Assembly: GCA_017502875.1 (NCBI GenBank)
Contig: JAFVUF010000007.1
Location: 1-64,000, forward strand
Direction: 5' to 3'
Source: Clostridia bacterium
GTDB taxonomy: Bacteria; Bacillota; Clostridia; Oscillospirales; CAG-272
Length of the DNA stretch: 64,000 bases
Positions 44,201-52,583 of the stretch are shown one piece after another. The position numbers were made by a program, and so were the translations under genes. How positions within the stretch are numbered: position 1 is the stretch's first letter; each line of letters starts with the position of its first letter. The notes beneath the pieces were generated by a model. That model saw only the letters and a program-made list of their open reading frames with translations, was not told the origin of the DNA and did not search any database.

Positions 44201-44513
44201 CCCAGGCGATGACGTCGCTCCTGCGGCGACTGACAGAGAGGGCAGCCTTGTTTCAAGTAACGGAACTGTTGGTCTTATTACCGCTTTGCTTGAATATAAG
44301 CGCCAGAAAAAGCTGGTCTTTGAGGCTTCAAGATTTGCTTGCGTTGCTTTCGGTGTAGGCGCCTTCGTTTCCCTGATGCTGTCCGGTGTCGGACTTGAAT
44401 TTGGGTTTGCGTCGCTTATATCGCTCGCTGTTCACGGCGGATTATCCTTAGCTGCCTTCTTTATGGCAACCCGTAACGCTATTAACACTAAAAGTAAAAT
44501 TAAAAAACAGTAA
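41280..44513 (+). CDS. Degenerate P-type ATPase-like membrane protein with long acidic repeat N-terminus
   Basis: A 1077-residue protein. Residues 1-~500 are disordered-looking and very acidic, including eleven 9-residue repeats (VVEEITETP type) and Asp/Glu runs. From ~525 the layout follows P1B ATPases: four membrane helices, a short soluble loop, two helices, a large soluble part and two more helices. SAPVSVFVALFLPRVRGAAV stands where the ion-binding helix 4 lies. The phosphorylation motif DKTGT is replaced by DDKDLF (residues 803-808), TGDN by TCNP (947-950), and the actuator TGE loop is not seen. The N-domain pattern GSDSYMRKRGI is recognisable. It is probably catalytically dead, with a structural, sensing or regulatory role inferred. 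ATG 41280 is the likely start, although its GGAG lies far (~14 nt) upstream. Confidence 0.7.
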   Translation: MEEKNLASEMLSQIKKYVGTDTPESASAKAEATSAAQSVSEDKYLPKEPWTEKKPKVRQIPTDESLFEFESFVDEPAAPEPSELTEAEAVYVEELREKFGISKSVGVGFISDDDMEGDDEPLSKVAPVVEEITETPVVEEITETPVVEEITETPAIEEITETPAIEEITEAPIVEGITEAPAIEEITEAPIVEEITETPAIEEITEAPVVEEITEAPVVEEITEAPVDKETVYEKEPEQVTFAVPELSNETVIRESKPMPDHTPMGVQLTFLDTPQEPENEFDGAEQLEFNTGAFEEDDDFDYDEEDDGFDDDDDYDYDEEAEDFDGYEDLEQADEEYNELSDAPLTEVGDISEAAKVTDAVSDGEIEAEKDGASDTFFGEDATSAPTPDVSADSFETATLTPIEISAMEEEERIRAEQESAEEPVFEETEQDIWDASDKKLWISKKRYMEYCDGLTVPPLKITKEEKDVTRADKKIESSGYVYEMTERAPIFADGIGEGRNTDSYFKREVEYCDNREAERGAYFRDKLRVSWKKTVFSLVIMLSVVLIESIAGIFKASISNPMPFAIALLVLLGVEAGLVFNALKDGIRLAVKGVFLPEFLTAGVVIPTIVYHLVLVFAGGSSKYAMLFGTSAAIAMFLTALYRYNMLKREHIVFTVTSSYGDYVTEVKMKDFKNSPEGIAFDGYVDPESSLYKMNRVGRIDAAYTDKPVRDECYGIIRVLFLCIICAAVVAGVVFGIIRRDLFYGAVSAISLISFSAPVSVFVALFLPRVRGAAVSAKIGGAVVDFDDESDQFDRNVIMIDDKDLFPIKNIPTPIFEMRHMPGLEESLSRTAALFKKIGGPLKALEMEGGYHDADSVSITDISENGISAVIDGRNICAGSDSYMRKRGIKFKRYGKLLPKNSRVMYIADGGVFFAMAVITFVPDQTLVRRIAELRNTETVFSLKTCNPCIDTELLFDTTGLEPDLLRLVKYAPGDDVAPAATDREGSLVSSNGTVGLITALLEYKRQKKLVFEASRFACVAFGVGAFVSLMLSGVGLEFGFASLISLAVHGGLSLAAFFMATRNAINTKSKIKKQ
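41665..41961 (+). repeat. 11 x 27-bp in-frame repeat (VVEEITETP)
   Basis: Eleven consecutive nonapeptides alternate VVEEITETP, AIEEITETP, AIEEITEAP, IVEEITEAP and similar. DNA copies differ mostly at synonymous third positions plus V/A/I and T/A swaps. It makes a stiff acidic stalk in the cytoplasmic N-terminus of the P-type-ATPase-like protein. Confidence 0.95.
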
Positions 44514-44540
44514 ATCGGACTTAATGAAAAAGGGAGCTGT

Positions 44541-44627
44541 ATAAGGAGAGTACGGTCGCTTTTGAAAAAGCTCCGCAAAACTTCTCTTATACGCCGCTAC
44601 CGTTTTTATGGTAACGGCGTATAAGAA
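44541..44627 (+). repeat. Family A two-hairpin element, copy A5
   Basis: GGAGAGTACGGTC, GCTTTTGAAAAAGC enclosed by CGG/CCG, CAAAACTTCTC, then TTATACGCCGCTACC paired with GGTAACGGCGTATAA. It follows the stop of the P-type-ATPase-like gene by ~30 bp. Confidence 0.85.
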
Positions 44628-44792
44628 TGCTTGTAGATTTTTTCGATAAACCTCATTCTTCCTATGTAGCTTTCTTTCGCATAAAGTCTGACTTTATGCT
44701 TTTTGATTTGTTTTAATCTTTATACATTTGGTTTAATGGGAGCTATATGTGTTAGTGAGAGTATACTGTTTTTGTAAAAGCCGTGTGAGATA

Positions 44793-44870
44793 ATTCTTTT
44801 ATACCGATGGCTTTATGTTATCGGTGTAAAAGAAGTCTTTGCGCAGCTTTCTTCAGAAAGCGCGTACTCC
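44793..44870 (-). repeat. Family A two-hairpin element, copy A6
   Basis: Inverted relative to A5. CTTTTATACCGAT paired with ATCGGTGTAAAAG (one G-U), then AAGTCTTTG, then GCTTTCTTCAGAAAGC enclosed by CGC/GCG and GTACTCC. It ends 33 bp before the radical SAM gene. A5 to A6 spans the gap; the interior holds only an AT-rich stretch with a GCATAAAGTC/GACTTTATGC stem at about 44679-44700. Confidence 0.82.
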
Positions 44871-44903
44871 CCCTTAGACATAGCTTCTCATGAAAGGAAA
44901 TAT

Positions 44904-46748
44904 ATGGAGCTTAGCAGAATTTTAAAGAAGGTACTGAAGCCCGGCAGATACACGGGCGGAGAGTACGGACAGATAATTAAGGACAAGACGAAGATGGCGG
45001 CGAGGTTCGCCTTTTGTTTTCCTGACTCATACGAGATAGGAATGTCCAACCTCGGAATGAGAATTTTATATCACGCCATAAATCTTATGCCCGACGTTTA
45101 CTGCGAGAGGGTGTTTTCGCCGCTTCCCGATATGGAAGCGCAGATGAGAGAGAACAAGCTTCCGCTTTTCGCTCTTGAAACGCTTGACCCTGTAAAAGAA
45201 TTTGATTTTATGGGTATCACGCTTCAGTACGAGCTTTGCTACACCAACGTTCTTTCAATGCTTGAGCTTGCCGAGATACCGCTTTACGCAAGGGACAGGG
45301 ACGAGAGCTTTCCCATTATTGTCGGCGGCGGCCCCTGCGCCTACAACGCCGAGCCGCTTGCGGACTTTTTCGACGTCTTTTCGATAGGCGAGGGCGAGGA
45401 GGCGCTTCCCGAAATGATACGTCTCTACATAGATATGAAAAAAAGCGGCTCCTATTCAAAGGAAAAATTTCTTCGTGAGCTTTCGCATATCGAGGGCTTT
45501 TACGTTCCGTCGCTTTATGAGGTCAGCTACAATTCTGACGGCACGGTAAAGGCGTACGCTCCGAAATATCCGGACGTACCGAGCGTTGTCCGCAAAAGGA
45601 TAATAAAGGATATGGACAAGGCTCCCTTTCCAGATAAATTCGTTATGCCTTACATTGAGACGGTACACGACCGCATAACCGAGGAGGTCTACCGAGGCTG
45701 TATACGCGGCTGCCGCTTCTGTCAGGCGGGAATGATATACCGTCCGATAAGAGAGAAGTCGCCCGACGTCGTAAACTCTCAGGTAAAGTGCATTTATGAG
45801 AATACGGGCTACGACGAGGTATCACTGCTTTCGCTTTCGATAAGCGACTATACACGTCTTTCCGAGCTTACCGAGAAGCTGCTCACCTGGACTGACGGAG
45901 AAAAGGTTAACCTTTCACTTCCGTCGCTCCGCGCCGACACCTTTTCAAAGGAGCTTATGGACCGTATTTCGTCCGTCCGTCAAAGCGGACTGACGTTTGC
46001 GCCCGAGGCGGGCACTCCGCGGCTTCGCGACGCAATAAACAAGAACGTTACGGAGGAGGAGATACTTCGCGCCTGCTCGCTTGCGTTTGGCGGCGGCAAG
46101 ACTAACGTCAAGCTATACTTCATAATGGGTCTGCCGACGGAAACGTACGAGGATATCGACGGAATCTCGGCAATGGGAAGCGCGGTTGTAAACGAGTTTT
46201 ATAAAAACCCGAACAGAGTCAAGGGACGTCATCCTCAGGTAACGCTTTCCTGCGCCTGCTTTATCCCCAAGCCCTTTACGGCTTTTCAGTGGGACGCTCA
46301 GGACAGCCTTGAAGCGCTTAACGAAAAGCAGCAGTATCTGAGAGGAAAGATAAGCGACAAGCGAGTCAAGTACAACTATCACGGCGTCAAGTCCTCGCGC
46401 ATTGAGGCGGCGCTGGCGAGAGGAGACAGAAGGCTCTCGGCGGTGCTTTACGAGGCAAGAAAGCTCGGAATGGAGTTTGACGCCTGGGACGAGCATTTCA
46501 GCTACGAAAAATGGGAGCAAGCCTTTAAAAACGCCGGTATAGATATGGGCTTTTACGCCAACAGAGCTATGGGGCTTGACGAGGTGCTTCCTTGGGATAT
46601 TATCGATATCGGAGTAACCAAGGAATTCCTAAAAAGAGAGTACAAAAAATCGAGAGAATCGCTCTCCACGCCTAACTGCCGTGAAAAGTGCGCCGGGTGC
46701 GGAGCGAACAGAATGGGAGGAGTAACGCCATGGTGCCCGAAAGCATAA
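44904..46748 (+). CDS. TIGR03960 family B12-binding-like radical SAM protein
   Basis: A 614-residue radical SAM protein of the TIGR03960 family. The N-terminal part resembles a cobalamin-binding fold (FCFPDSYEIGMSNLGMRILYHAIN, IVGGGPCAYNAEPLADFFDVFSIGEGE), followed by the radical SAM barrel with RGCIRGCRFCQAG (C-x3-C-x2-C). A C-terminal Cys cluster (CREKCAGCGANRMGG...WCPKA) is also present. Its reaction is not established; its partner is the TIGR03936/DUF2344 gene that overlaps its end by 19 bp, as in other clostridia. In many genomes the pair precedes RNase G and rplU; here it does not. Confidence 0.88.
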   Translation: MELSRILKKVLKPGRYTGGEYGQIIKDKTKMAARFAFCFPDSYEIGMSNLGMRILYHAINLMPDVYCERVFSPLPDMEAQMRENKLPLFALETLDPVKEFDFMGITLQYELCYTNVLSMLELAEIPLYARDRDESFPIIVGGGPCAYNAEPLADFFDVFSIGEGEEALPEMIRLYIDMKKSGSYSKEKFLRELSHIEGFYVPSLYEVSYNSDGTVKAYAPKYPDVPSVVRKRIIKDMDKAPFPDKFVMPYIETVHDRITEEVYRGCIRGCRFCQAGMIYRPIREKSPDVVNSQVKCIYENTGYDEVSLLSLSISDYTRLSELTEKLLTWTDGEKVNLSLPSLRADTFSKELMDRISSVRQSGLTFAPEAGTPRLRDAINKNVTEEEILRACSLAFGGGKTNVKLYFIMGLPTETYEDIDGISAMGSAVVNEFYKNPNRVKGRHPQVTLSCACFIPKPFTAFQWDAQDSLEALNEKQQYLRGKISDKRVKYNYHGVKSSRIEAALARGDRRLSAVLYEARKLGMEFDAWDEHFSYEKWEQAFKNAGIDMGFYANRAMGLDEVLPWDIIDIGVTKEFLKREYKKSRESLSTPNCREKCAGCGANRMGGVTPWCPKA

Positions 46749-47368
46749 GAATAATGTTTCAAAAGACGGGCAGACTGCGATATATATCCCATCTTGACCT
46801 GTGCAGGACTATGCAGCCCGCAATGATAAGAGCGAGGATACCGCTTTGGTACACGGAGGGCTTTAATCCCCATCCTAAGATGGTATTCGCTCAGCCGCTT
46901 CCGCTTTTTGTAACGAGCAAGTGTGAATTTCTTGACATAAAGATAGTAGAGGATGTTTCCTGCGAGGAAATTAAGCGCAGACTTCGCGAGGCGTTTACCG
47001 ACGAGCTTTACGTTACGGACGTTTATAAGCCGACGGATAAGTTTACCGAGATAGCCTACGCCGAGTACGAGATAAGCGGAATCGCGGTTACGGCGCAGGA
47101 CGTCAAAGGGCTGCTTTCGGGTAGCATAGAGGTTAAGAAAAGAACCAAGTCGGGCGCTGAAAAGGTAATAGACATTCGCCCTCAGGTAAGGAGCGTAACA
47201 CTAAGACCTGACGGGGTTATCGAGTGTGTGCTTTCGGCAAGCGGCTCGGAGTACCTTAATCCCGATATTTTTGCCAAGGCGCTTGCCGCCTCGGTTGGAA
47301 TAGAGGAGCCTGACTGCGATATCACGAGAATTAAGTGGTATAAGGCGGACGGAAATGTGTTTAAGTAA
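46730..47368 (+). CDS. TIGR03936 / DUF2344 family protein
   Basis: A 212-residue partner of the preceding radical SAM protein. The family opening RIMFQKTGRLRYISHLDLCRTMQPAMIRARIPLWYTEGFNPHPKMVFAQPLP is clear. The start is taken as the ATG at 46730 because GGGAGGAGTAACGCC precedes it; it overlaps the radical SAM gene by 19 bp, so translation is probably coupled. Function unknown; the fused form in other species links the two in one RNA- or ribosome-related process (inference). A strong terminator follows. Confidence 0.88.
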   Translation: MVPESIRIMFQKTGRLRYISHLDLCRTMQPAMIRARIPLWYTEGFNPHPKMVFAQPLPLFVTSKCEFLDIKIVEDVSCEEIKRRLREAFTDELYVTDVYKPTDKFTEIAYAEYEISGIAVTAQDVKGLLSGSIEVKKRTKSGAEKVIDIRPQVRSVTLRPDGVIECVLSASGSEYLNPDIFAKALAASVGIEEPDCDITRIKWYKADGNVFK

Positions 47369-47377
47369 AATATTTTA

Positions 47378-47406
47378 AGGAGGGCGGTTGCCCTCCTATA
47401 TTTTTT
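47378..47406 (+). terminator. Intrinsic terminator
   Basis: AGGAGGGC, loop GGTT, GCCCTCCT, then ATATTTTTT. Confidence 0.9.
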
Positions 47407-47409
47407 ATC

Positions 47410-47739
47410 TCAGATTATCAGCGCGCGTCTCACTCGCTCAACACGAAGCGCGCTATCACGGATATAGCGGGTTGTTTCGTATTCGTCGTTACATTCGTAA
47501 GCGGCGACAAGGCTTTCGAGGCTGACCCTTGCTTCACTCACGTAGCCGTTATCCACCGATAATTTCAGTAGGAATTCATTATTTTTTAATTCGCGGAGAG
47601 CTTCCTCAGCCCCCGCCGCGCCACCGTTTTCGACTGAGCGCTCAATGCTTTGGCATACCCCGTGGCAGTAGATATCGTTACCAACCGTTACTCCGAGCGT
47701 TACAATAAAAACAGAGAGGGCGGCGATAAAGGCTTTCAT
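47410..47739 (-). CDS. DUF4363 family protein
   Basis: A 109-residue protein with an N-terminal signal or anchor helix (MKAFIAALSVFIVTLGVTVG) and a helical extracytoplasmic part (SIERSVENG..., LLKLSVDNGYVSEARVSLESLVAAYECNDEYE). It fits DUF4363, commonly encoded next to DUF421 in clostridia. Its start overlaps the DUF421 stop by 4 bp. It may assist the DUF421 membrane protein; function unknown. Confidence 0.75.
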   Translation of the reverse strand: MKAFIAALSVFIVTLGVTVGNDIYCHGVCQSIERSVENGGAAGAEEALRELKNNEFLLKLSVDNGYVSEARVSLESLVAAYECNDEYETTRYIRDSALRVERVRRALII

Positions 47740-48380
47740 TTATCTAATTCCTCCTTGGTAATCAAATATTCCTCGCCTGCGTCGTTTACGGTGTATAGAA
47801 ATACGCCCTGCGGCGTCAGGTGTTTTTTGCTCAGACGCTCGTCAAGTGAGGCGCGTGAAAGCCCTGTGAGCTTAAGTCCGTGCTCGTTTACCTCGCCGTC
47901 GCTTATAACGATGTGAGCGATACCCTTTTCGCCAACGTCGGAACGGGAAAAAACGGCAAGCTCTCCGTTTTCTTCAAGGATAGCGTATTCAAGCTCGGAA
48001 ATATCGGAAATCCCTTTAAGCCTCGCCTCGCTGATAAGCTCCTCAATGCCCAGACGCAGAGTGGACATTTCCTTAAAGTTCAGTCTTCCTTTTCTGATAA
48101 TTACGCTCGGCTTTCCGTCGAAAACCGCGCGGAGCTTTTTGCTTTTGGTAACAGCAAAGGCGGCGATTATTTCTATACAGATGACCGTAACTATCGGAAT
48201 GATGGCAAAGGTGAGAGGGATTTCCTCGTGTCCTATCGGCATTGCGGCGATTTCGGAAAGAAGAAGCGCCGAAACAAGCTCGGAGAGCTGAAGCTCTCCT
48301 ATCTGGCGTTTGCCGCCTATACGCATAGCGATTATGAGAAGCGCGTAAACGATAAGCGTGCGGAGTAAAATATTAAGCAT
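47736..48380 (-). CDS. DUF421 (YetF/YcaP-like) membrane protein
   Basis: A 214-residue protein with three N-terminal membrane helices (LLRTLIVYALLIIAMRIGGKRQIGELQLSELVSALLLSEIAAMPI; IPLTFAIIPIVTVICIEIIAAFAV) and a cytoplasmic DUF421 domain (VIIRKGRLNFKEMSTLRLGIEELISEARLKGISDISELEYAILEENGELAVF). MRIGGKRQIGELQLSELV is the diagnostic motif. In Bacillus, relatives affect spore cortex or envelope properties; the role here is unknown. It is coupled to DUF4363 by overlap. Confidence 0.9.
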   Translation of the reverse strand: MLNILLRTLIVYALLIIAMRIGGKRQIGELQLSELVSALLLSEIAAMPIGHEEIPLTFAIIPIVTVICIEIIAAFAVTKSKKLRAVFDGKPSVIIRKGRLNFKEMSTLRLGIEELISEARLKGISDISELEYAILEENGELAVFSRSDVGEKGIAHIVISDGEVNEHGLKLTGLSRASLDERLSKKHLTPQGVFLYTVNDAGEEYLITKEELDK

Positions 48381-48511
48381 AAAACCTCTTTATTTTGAAT
48401 TACAAGGGTTTTCGAGGAGCGTTTTTTAGCGGTTGATTTATTTATCTCCATTCTCGGTAAAATCATACATTTTTAGAAAAATAAAAATTTACAAATTATG
48501 CGTTATGGGTC

Positions 48512-48540
48512 TTTACAAAACGGACAGTTTATGATATAAT
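48512..48540 (+). promoter_or_regulatory. nifJ promoter
   Basis: TTTACA (48512-48517), a 17-bp spacer and TATAAT (48535-48540), 43 bp before the ATG. No Rex-like TTGTTAA palindrome was seen in the upstream gap. Confidence 0.7.
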
Positions 48541-48582
48541 GTAGTAGTTAAAATTTTGACATTCGTCAAGGAGGCAATAAAA

Positions 48583-51500
48583 ATGGCAAGAACTAAACTT
48601 TCTATGGACGGAAATACCGCCGCGGCTCACGTTTCTTACGCGTTTACCGAGGTTGCCGGTATTTACCCCATAACCCCCTCCAGCCCTATGGCAGACTACG
48701 TTGACCAGTGGGCTGCGTCAGGCAAGAATATTCTCGGCAAGCCTGCGCTCAATATCTTCGGCACTCCCGTTAAGGTAACTGAGATGCAGTCCGAGGCAGG
48801 CGCGGCAGGTACCGTGCACGGCTCGCTTGCGGCAGGTGCTCTTACCACCACCTATACCGCTTCTCAGGGACTTCTTCTTATGATCCCCAACATGTATAAG
48901 ATCGCCGGTGAGCTTCTCCCCTGCGTATTTCATGTTTCGGCTCGTTGCGTAGCGTCCCACGCTCTTAACATTTTCGGTGATCACTCCGACGTCTACGCTT
49001 GCCGCCAGACCGGCTTTGCTATGATGGCTGAGACCAATCCTCAGGAGGTCATGGACCTCGGCGCAGTCGCTCACCTCGCTTCCATTAAGGGACGCGTTCC
49101 GGTTCTCAACTTCTTCGACGGTTTCCGTACCTCTCACGAGATTCAGAAGATTGAGGTCTGGGATTTCGACGACCTTAAGGAAATGACCGATATGGACGCG
49201 GTTGCCGCTTTCCGTAAGCACTCTCTTAACCCTGAGCACCCTGCTCTTCGCGGCTCTGCTGAGAACGGAGATATCTTCTTCCAGCACAGAGAGGCATGCA
49301 ACAAGTTCTACGACGCTTTCCCCGCTATCGTTGAGGAGTATATGGACAAGGTTAACGCCAAGATTGGCACCGACTATAAGCTCTTTAACTACTACGGCGC
49401 TCCCGACGCTGACCGCGTTATCGTTGCGATGGGCTCCATCTGCGACGTTATCGAGGAGGTTATCGATTACATGAACGCTTCGGGCGAGAAGGTAGGTCTT
49501 GTTAAGGTTCGTCTTTACAGACCCTTCGTTGCCGCTAAGCTCGCTGAGGCTATTCCCGCTACCGCAAAGAAGATAGCGGTTCTTGACAGAACCAAGGAGC
49601 CCGGCTCTCTCGGTGAGCCTCTCTACCTTGACGTTGTTACCGCGCTCGCTACTCTCGGCATAACCGATAAGAAGATTGTTGGCGGACGTTACGGCCTCGG
49701 ATCTAAGGATACTCCTCCTTCCTCCGTATTCGCGGTATACGAGAACCTCGCTAAGGACGCTCCCAAGGCTAACTTCACCATCGGTATAGTTGATGACGTT
49801 ACCGGACTTTCCCTTGACGAGAAGCCCGCTCCCGACACCGCAGCGGCAGGTACAATTTCCTGCAAGTTCTGGGGTCTTGGCGGAGACGGTACCGTTGGCG
49901 CTAACAAGAACTCCATCAAGATTATCGGAGACCACACCGATAAGTATATTCAGGCTTACTTCCAGTACGACTCCAAGAAGACCGGCGGTATCACCATTTC
50001 TCACCTCCGCTTCGGAGACAAGCCTATAAAGAGCCCCTACTACATCAATCAGGCGGACTTCGTTGCCTGTCATAACCAGGCATACCTCAATAAGTATGAT
50101 ATGGTAAATGACGTTAAGGCGGGCGGAACCTTCCTTCTTGACTGTCAGTGGACCACCGTTGAGGAGCTTACCGCGCACCTTCCCGGTAAGGTAAAGAACT
50201 ACATCGCTAACAATAACATTCAGTTCTACACCATCAACGCTACCAGCATTGCTATGAACAGAATCGGTAACGTTAAGGTTAAGAACACCGTTCTTCAGTC
50301 CGCATTCTTCGCGCTCGCTAACATTCTTCCTAAGGACGAGGCTATTGAGTACATGAAGAAGATGGCTTATAAGTCCTACATCAAGAAGGGCGAGGCTATC
50401 GTTCAGCTCAACTACAACGCTATCGACGCCGGCGCTGACGCATTCGTTAAGATAGACGTTCCCGCCGATTGGAAGAACGCTCCCGCAACTGACGAGATAG
50501 AGGCAGTAAGCGGAAAGAGAGCAGACCTTGTTGATTTCGTTAACAAGGTAGTTAACCCCGTAAACGCTATGGGCGGCGATAAGCTTCCCGTTTCCGCTTT
50601 CGAGAAGTACGTTGACGGTCAGTTCCCTCAGGGCTCCGCGGCTTACGAGAAGAGAGGCGTTGCGGTTATGGTTCCTACCTGGAATCCCGACAAGTGTATT
50701 CAGTGTAACAGCTGCGCGTTTGTATGTCCTCACGCTACTATCCGCGCCTTCGCTCTTACTGATGAGGAAGCGGCTGCGGCTCCCGCGGTTACTAAGATTC
50801 ACGCTAAGCCCATTGTTAAGACTAACTACAAGTTCACAATAGCTATTTCGCCCCTTGACTGTATGGGCTGTACCCTCTGCGTAAAGGCATGTCCTATCAA
50901 CGCTAAGGTTGATAAGAGCTATGCTGACGCTATCGCTGAGGCTACCGCTAATAAGGATAAGGCTAAGCTTAAGGAAATCGCTGCGGAGGCTGCGAAGCAG
51001 TATGCTCTGGCTATGGTTCCTCAGGCTAAGGAGTCCGAGCAGCAGGCGGCGTTCGACTACTGTGTCGCTAACGTTTCCGAGAAGAAGGAGCTTATCAACA
51101 ACACCGTTAAGGGCAGCCAGTTCAAGCAGCCCCTCCTTGAGTTCTCCGGCTCCTGCGCAGGCTGCGCCGAGACCTCTTACGCCCGTATCATCACCCAGCT
51201 CTTCGGCGAGAGAATGTATATTTCCAACGCTACCGGTTGTTCTTCAATTTGGGGTGGCTCCGCACCTGCAACTCCTTACACCGTAAACAAGGAAAGCGGA
51301 CGCGGTCCCGCATGGGGCAACTCGCTCTTCGAGGACAACGCTGAGCACGGTCTCGGTATGTACCTCGGTCAGAAGGCTATCCGCGAGAGACTTATCGCTC
51401 AGGTAGCTGAGATGGCTGAGTCCGACAAGGCTTCCGATGAGTTCAAGGCTGCCGTTAAGGCATTTATGGATACCAAGGACAACGGTAAGGAGAACGAGGC

Positions 51501-52242
51501 TGCAACCGCTAACCTCGTAGTAGAGCTTGAGAAGGCTGCTGAGGCAGGCTGTCCCGTCGCTCCCGCTATCCTCGCTGAGAAGGAATACCTCTCCAAGAAG
51601 TCCATGTGGATATTCGGTGGAGACGGTTGGGCATACGATATCGGATTCGGCGGACTTGACCACGTTCTCGCTTCCGGTGAGGACGTAAACGTTATGGTAT
51701 TCGATACCGAGGTTTACTCCAATACCGGCGGACAGGCGTCCAAGGCTTCCAATATCGGTCAGGTCGCTCAGTTCGCGGCTGCCGGTAAGGCTATCGGCAA
51801 GAAGAACCTTGCTGAAATCGCTATGTCCTACGGCTACGTATACGTTGCTCAGGTCGCTATGGGCGCTGATATGAATCAGTTCCTTAAGGCTCTTACCGAG
51901 GCTGAGGCTTATCCCGGACCTTCGCTTATCATCGGCTATGCTCCCTGCGAGATGCACGGTGTTAAGGGCGGTATGCAGAACTGCCAGGACGAGATGAAGA
52001 AGGCTGTCGCGGCAGGTTACTGGAATATGTTCCGTTACAACCCGACCCTTGAGTCTAACAAGCTTATCATCGACTCTAAGGAGCCTACCGCTGACTATAA
52101 GGCGTTCATTACCTCTGAGGTTCGTTACGCAAGACTTGCTCAGTCCTTCCCTGAAAGAGCCGAGAAGCTCTTTGATAAGGCTGAGGCTGCCGCTAAGGCT
52201 AAGTACGAGCGCCTTCAGAAGATGGGCAAGCTTTACGAGTGA
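48583..52242 (+). CDS. nifJ: Pyruvate:ferredoxin (flavodoxin) oxidoreductase
   Basis: A 1219-residue single-chain PFOR: pyruvate + CoA to acetyl-CoA + CO2 with electrons to ferredoxin, the centre of clostridial energy metabolism. Domain order is the standard one: PYR-type (AAAHVSYAFTEVAGIYPITPSSPMA), transketolase C-like, gamma domain (GDGTVGANKNSIKIIG), two 4Fe-4S sets (CIQCNSCAFVCPHA and CMGCTLCVKACPINA), then the ThDP domain with the proximal cluster (GSCAGCAETSYARI, ATGCSSIWGG) and FGGDGWAYDIGFGG. ATG 48583 is taken because TCAAGGAGGCAATAAAA precedes it. Very strong codon bias predicts high expression. A family A element follows at the stop. Confidence 0.96.
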   Translation: MARTKLSMDGNTAAAHVSYAFTEVAGIYPITPSSPMADYVDQWAASGKNILGKPALNIFGTPVKVTEMQSEAGAAGTVHGSLAAGALTTTYTASQGLLLMIPNMYKIAGELLPCVFHVSARCVASHALNIFGDHSDVYACRQTGFAMMAETNPQEVMDLGAVAHLASIKGRVPVLNFFDGFRTSHEIQKIEVWDFDDLKEMTDMDAVAAFRKHSLNPEHPALRGSAENGDIFFQHREACNKFYDAFPAIVEEYMDKVNAKIGTDYKLFNYYGAPDADRVIVAMGSICDVIEEVIDYMNASGEKVGLVKVRLYRPFVAAKLAEAIPATAKKIAVLDRTKEPGSLGEPLYLDVVTALATLGITDKKIVGGRYGLGSKDTPPSSVFAVYENLAKDAPKANFTIGIVDDVTGLSLDEKPAPDTAAAGTISCKFWGLGGDGTVGANKNSIKIIGDHTDKYIQAYFQYDSKKTGGITISHLRFGDKPIKSPYYINQADFVACHNQAYLNKYDMVNDVKAGGTFLLDCQWTTVEELTAHLPGKVKNYIANNNIQFYTINATSIAMNRIGNVKVKNTVLQSAFFALANILPKDEAIEYMKKMAYKSYIKKGEAIVQLNYNAIDAGADAFVKIDVPADWKNAPATDEIEAVSGKRADLVDFVNKVVNPVNAMGGDKLPVSAFEKYVDGQFPQGSAAYEKRGVAVMVPTWNPDKCIQCNSCAFVCPHATIRAFALTDEEAAAAPAVTKIHAKPIVKTNYKFTIAISPLDCMGCTLCVKACPINAKVDKSYADAIAEATANKDKAKLKEIAAEAAKQYALAMVPQAKESEQQAAFDYCVANVSEKKELINNTVKGSQFKQPLLEFSGSCAGCAETSYARIITQLFGERMYISNATGCSSIWGGSAPATPYTVNKESGRGPAWGNSLFEDNAEHGLGMYLGQKAIRERLIAQVAEMAESDKASDEFKAAVKAFMDTKDNGKENEAATANLVVELEKAAEAGCPVAPAILAEKEYLSKKSMWIFGGDGWAYDIGFGGLDHVLASGEDVNVMVFDTEVYSNTGGQASKASNIGQVAQFAAAGKAIGKKNLAEIAMSYGYVYVAQVAMGADMNQFLKALTEAEAYPGPSLIIGYAPCEMHGVKGGMQNCQDEMKKAVAAGYWNMFRYNPTLESNKLIIDSKEPTADYKAFITSEVRYARLAQSFPERAEKLFDKAEAAAKAKYERLQKMGKLYE

Positions 52243-52320
52243 TTTTTTCCGGCTTTCTTGAAAGAAAGCCTCGGCAAAGAACTTCTTTCACACCGATAAC
52301 AGGAGCTATCGGTGTGAAAG
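52243..52320 (+). repeat. Family A two-hairpin element, copy A7
   Basis: TTTTTTCCG, GCTTTCTTGAAAGAAAGC enclosed by CCG/CGG, CAAAGAACTTC, then TTTCACACCGATA paired with TATCGGTGTGAAA. It abuts the nifJ stop. Confidence 0.85.
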
Positions 52321-52470
52321 ATAATTTTCTTGCAAGGCTCTTTCAAAAAACGGTACGTTTACTCATAAAGGATATTTAATTTGATTTCAAGCTTTATTTC
52401 GTATGATAATGTAGTATAAGCATAGCGATATGATATACTGACAGATTAGAGGATTAAAAGTGGATATAAA

Positions 52471-52505
52471 AAATGCACCGTGCGTCAGCGCGGTGCATTT
52501 TGTGT
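52471..52505. terminator. Terminator-like hairpin between nifJ and nagB
   Basis: AAATGCACCG (52471-52480) paired with CGGTGCATTT (52491-52500), then TGTGTTT. It is the only other structure in the A7-A8 interval. Confidence 0.7.
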
Positions 52506-52583
52506 TTGGTATTGATTTTGGTGAATTAAAGACGTGCCGTTTTCGAAAGGGGATATGTTATTCGGGGGAGCTCACAAAAAATT

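Noticed and set aside
48718..50802. 694-codon open frame antisense to nifJ
   Set aside because: No family resemblance and no ribosome site; long antisense frames are expected opposite a gene with such biased codons.
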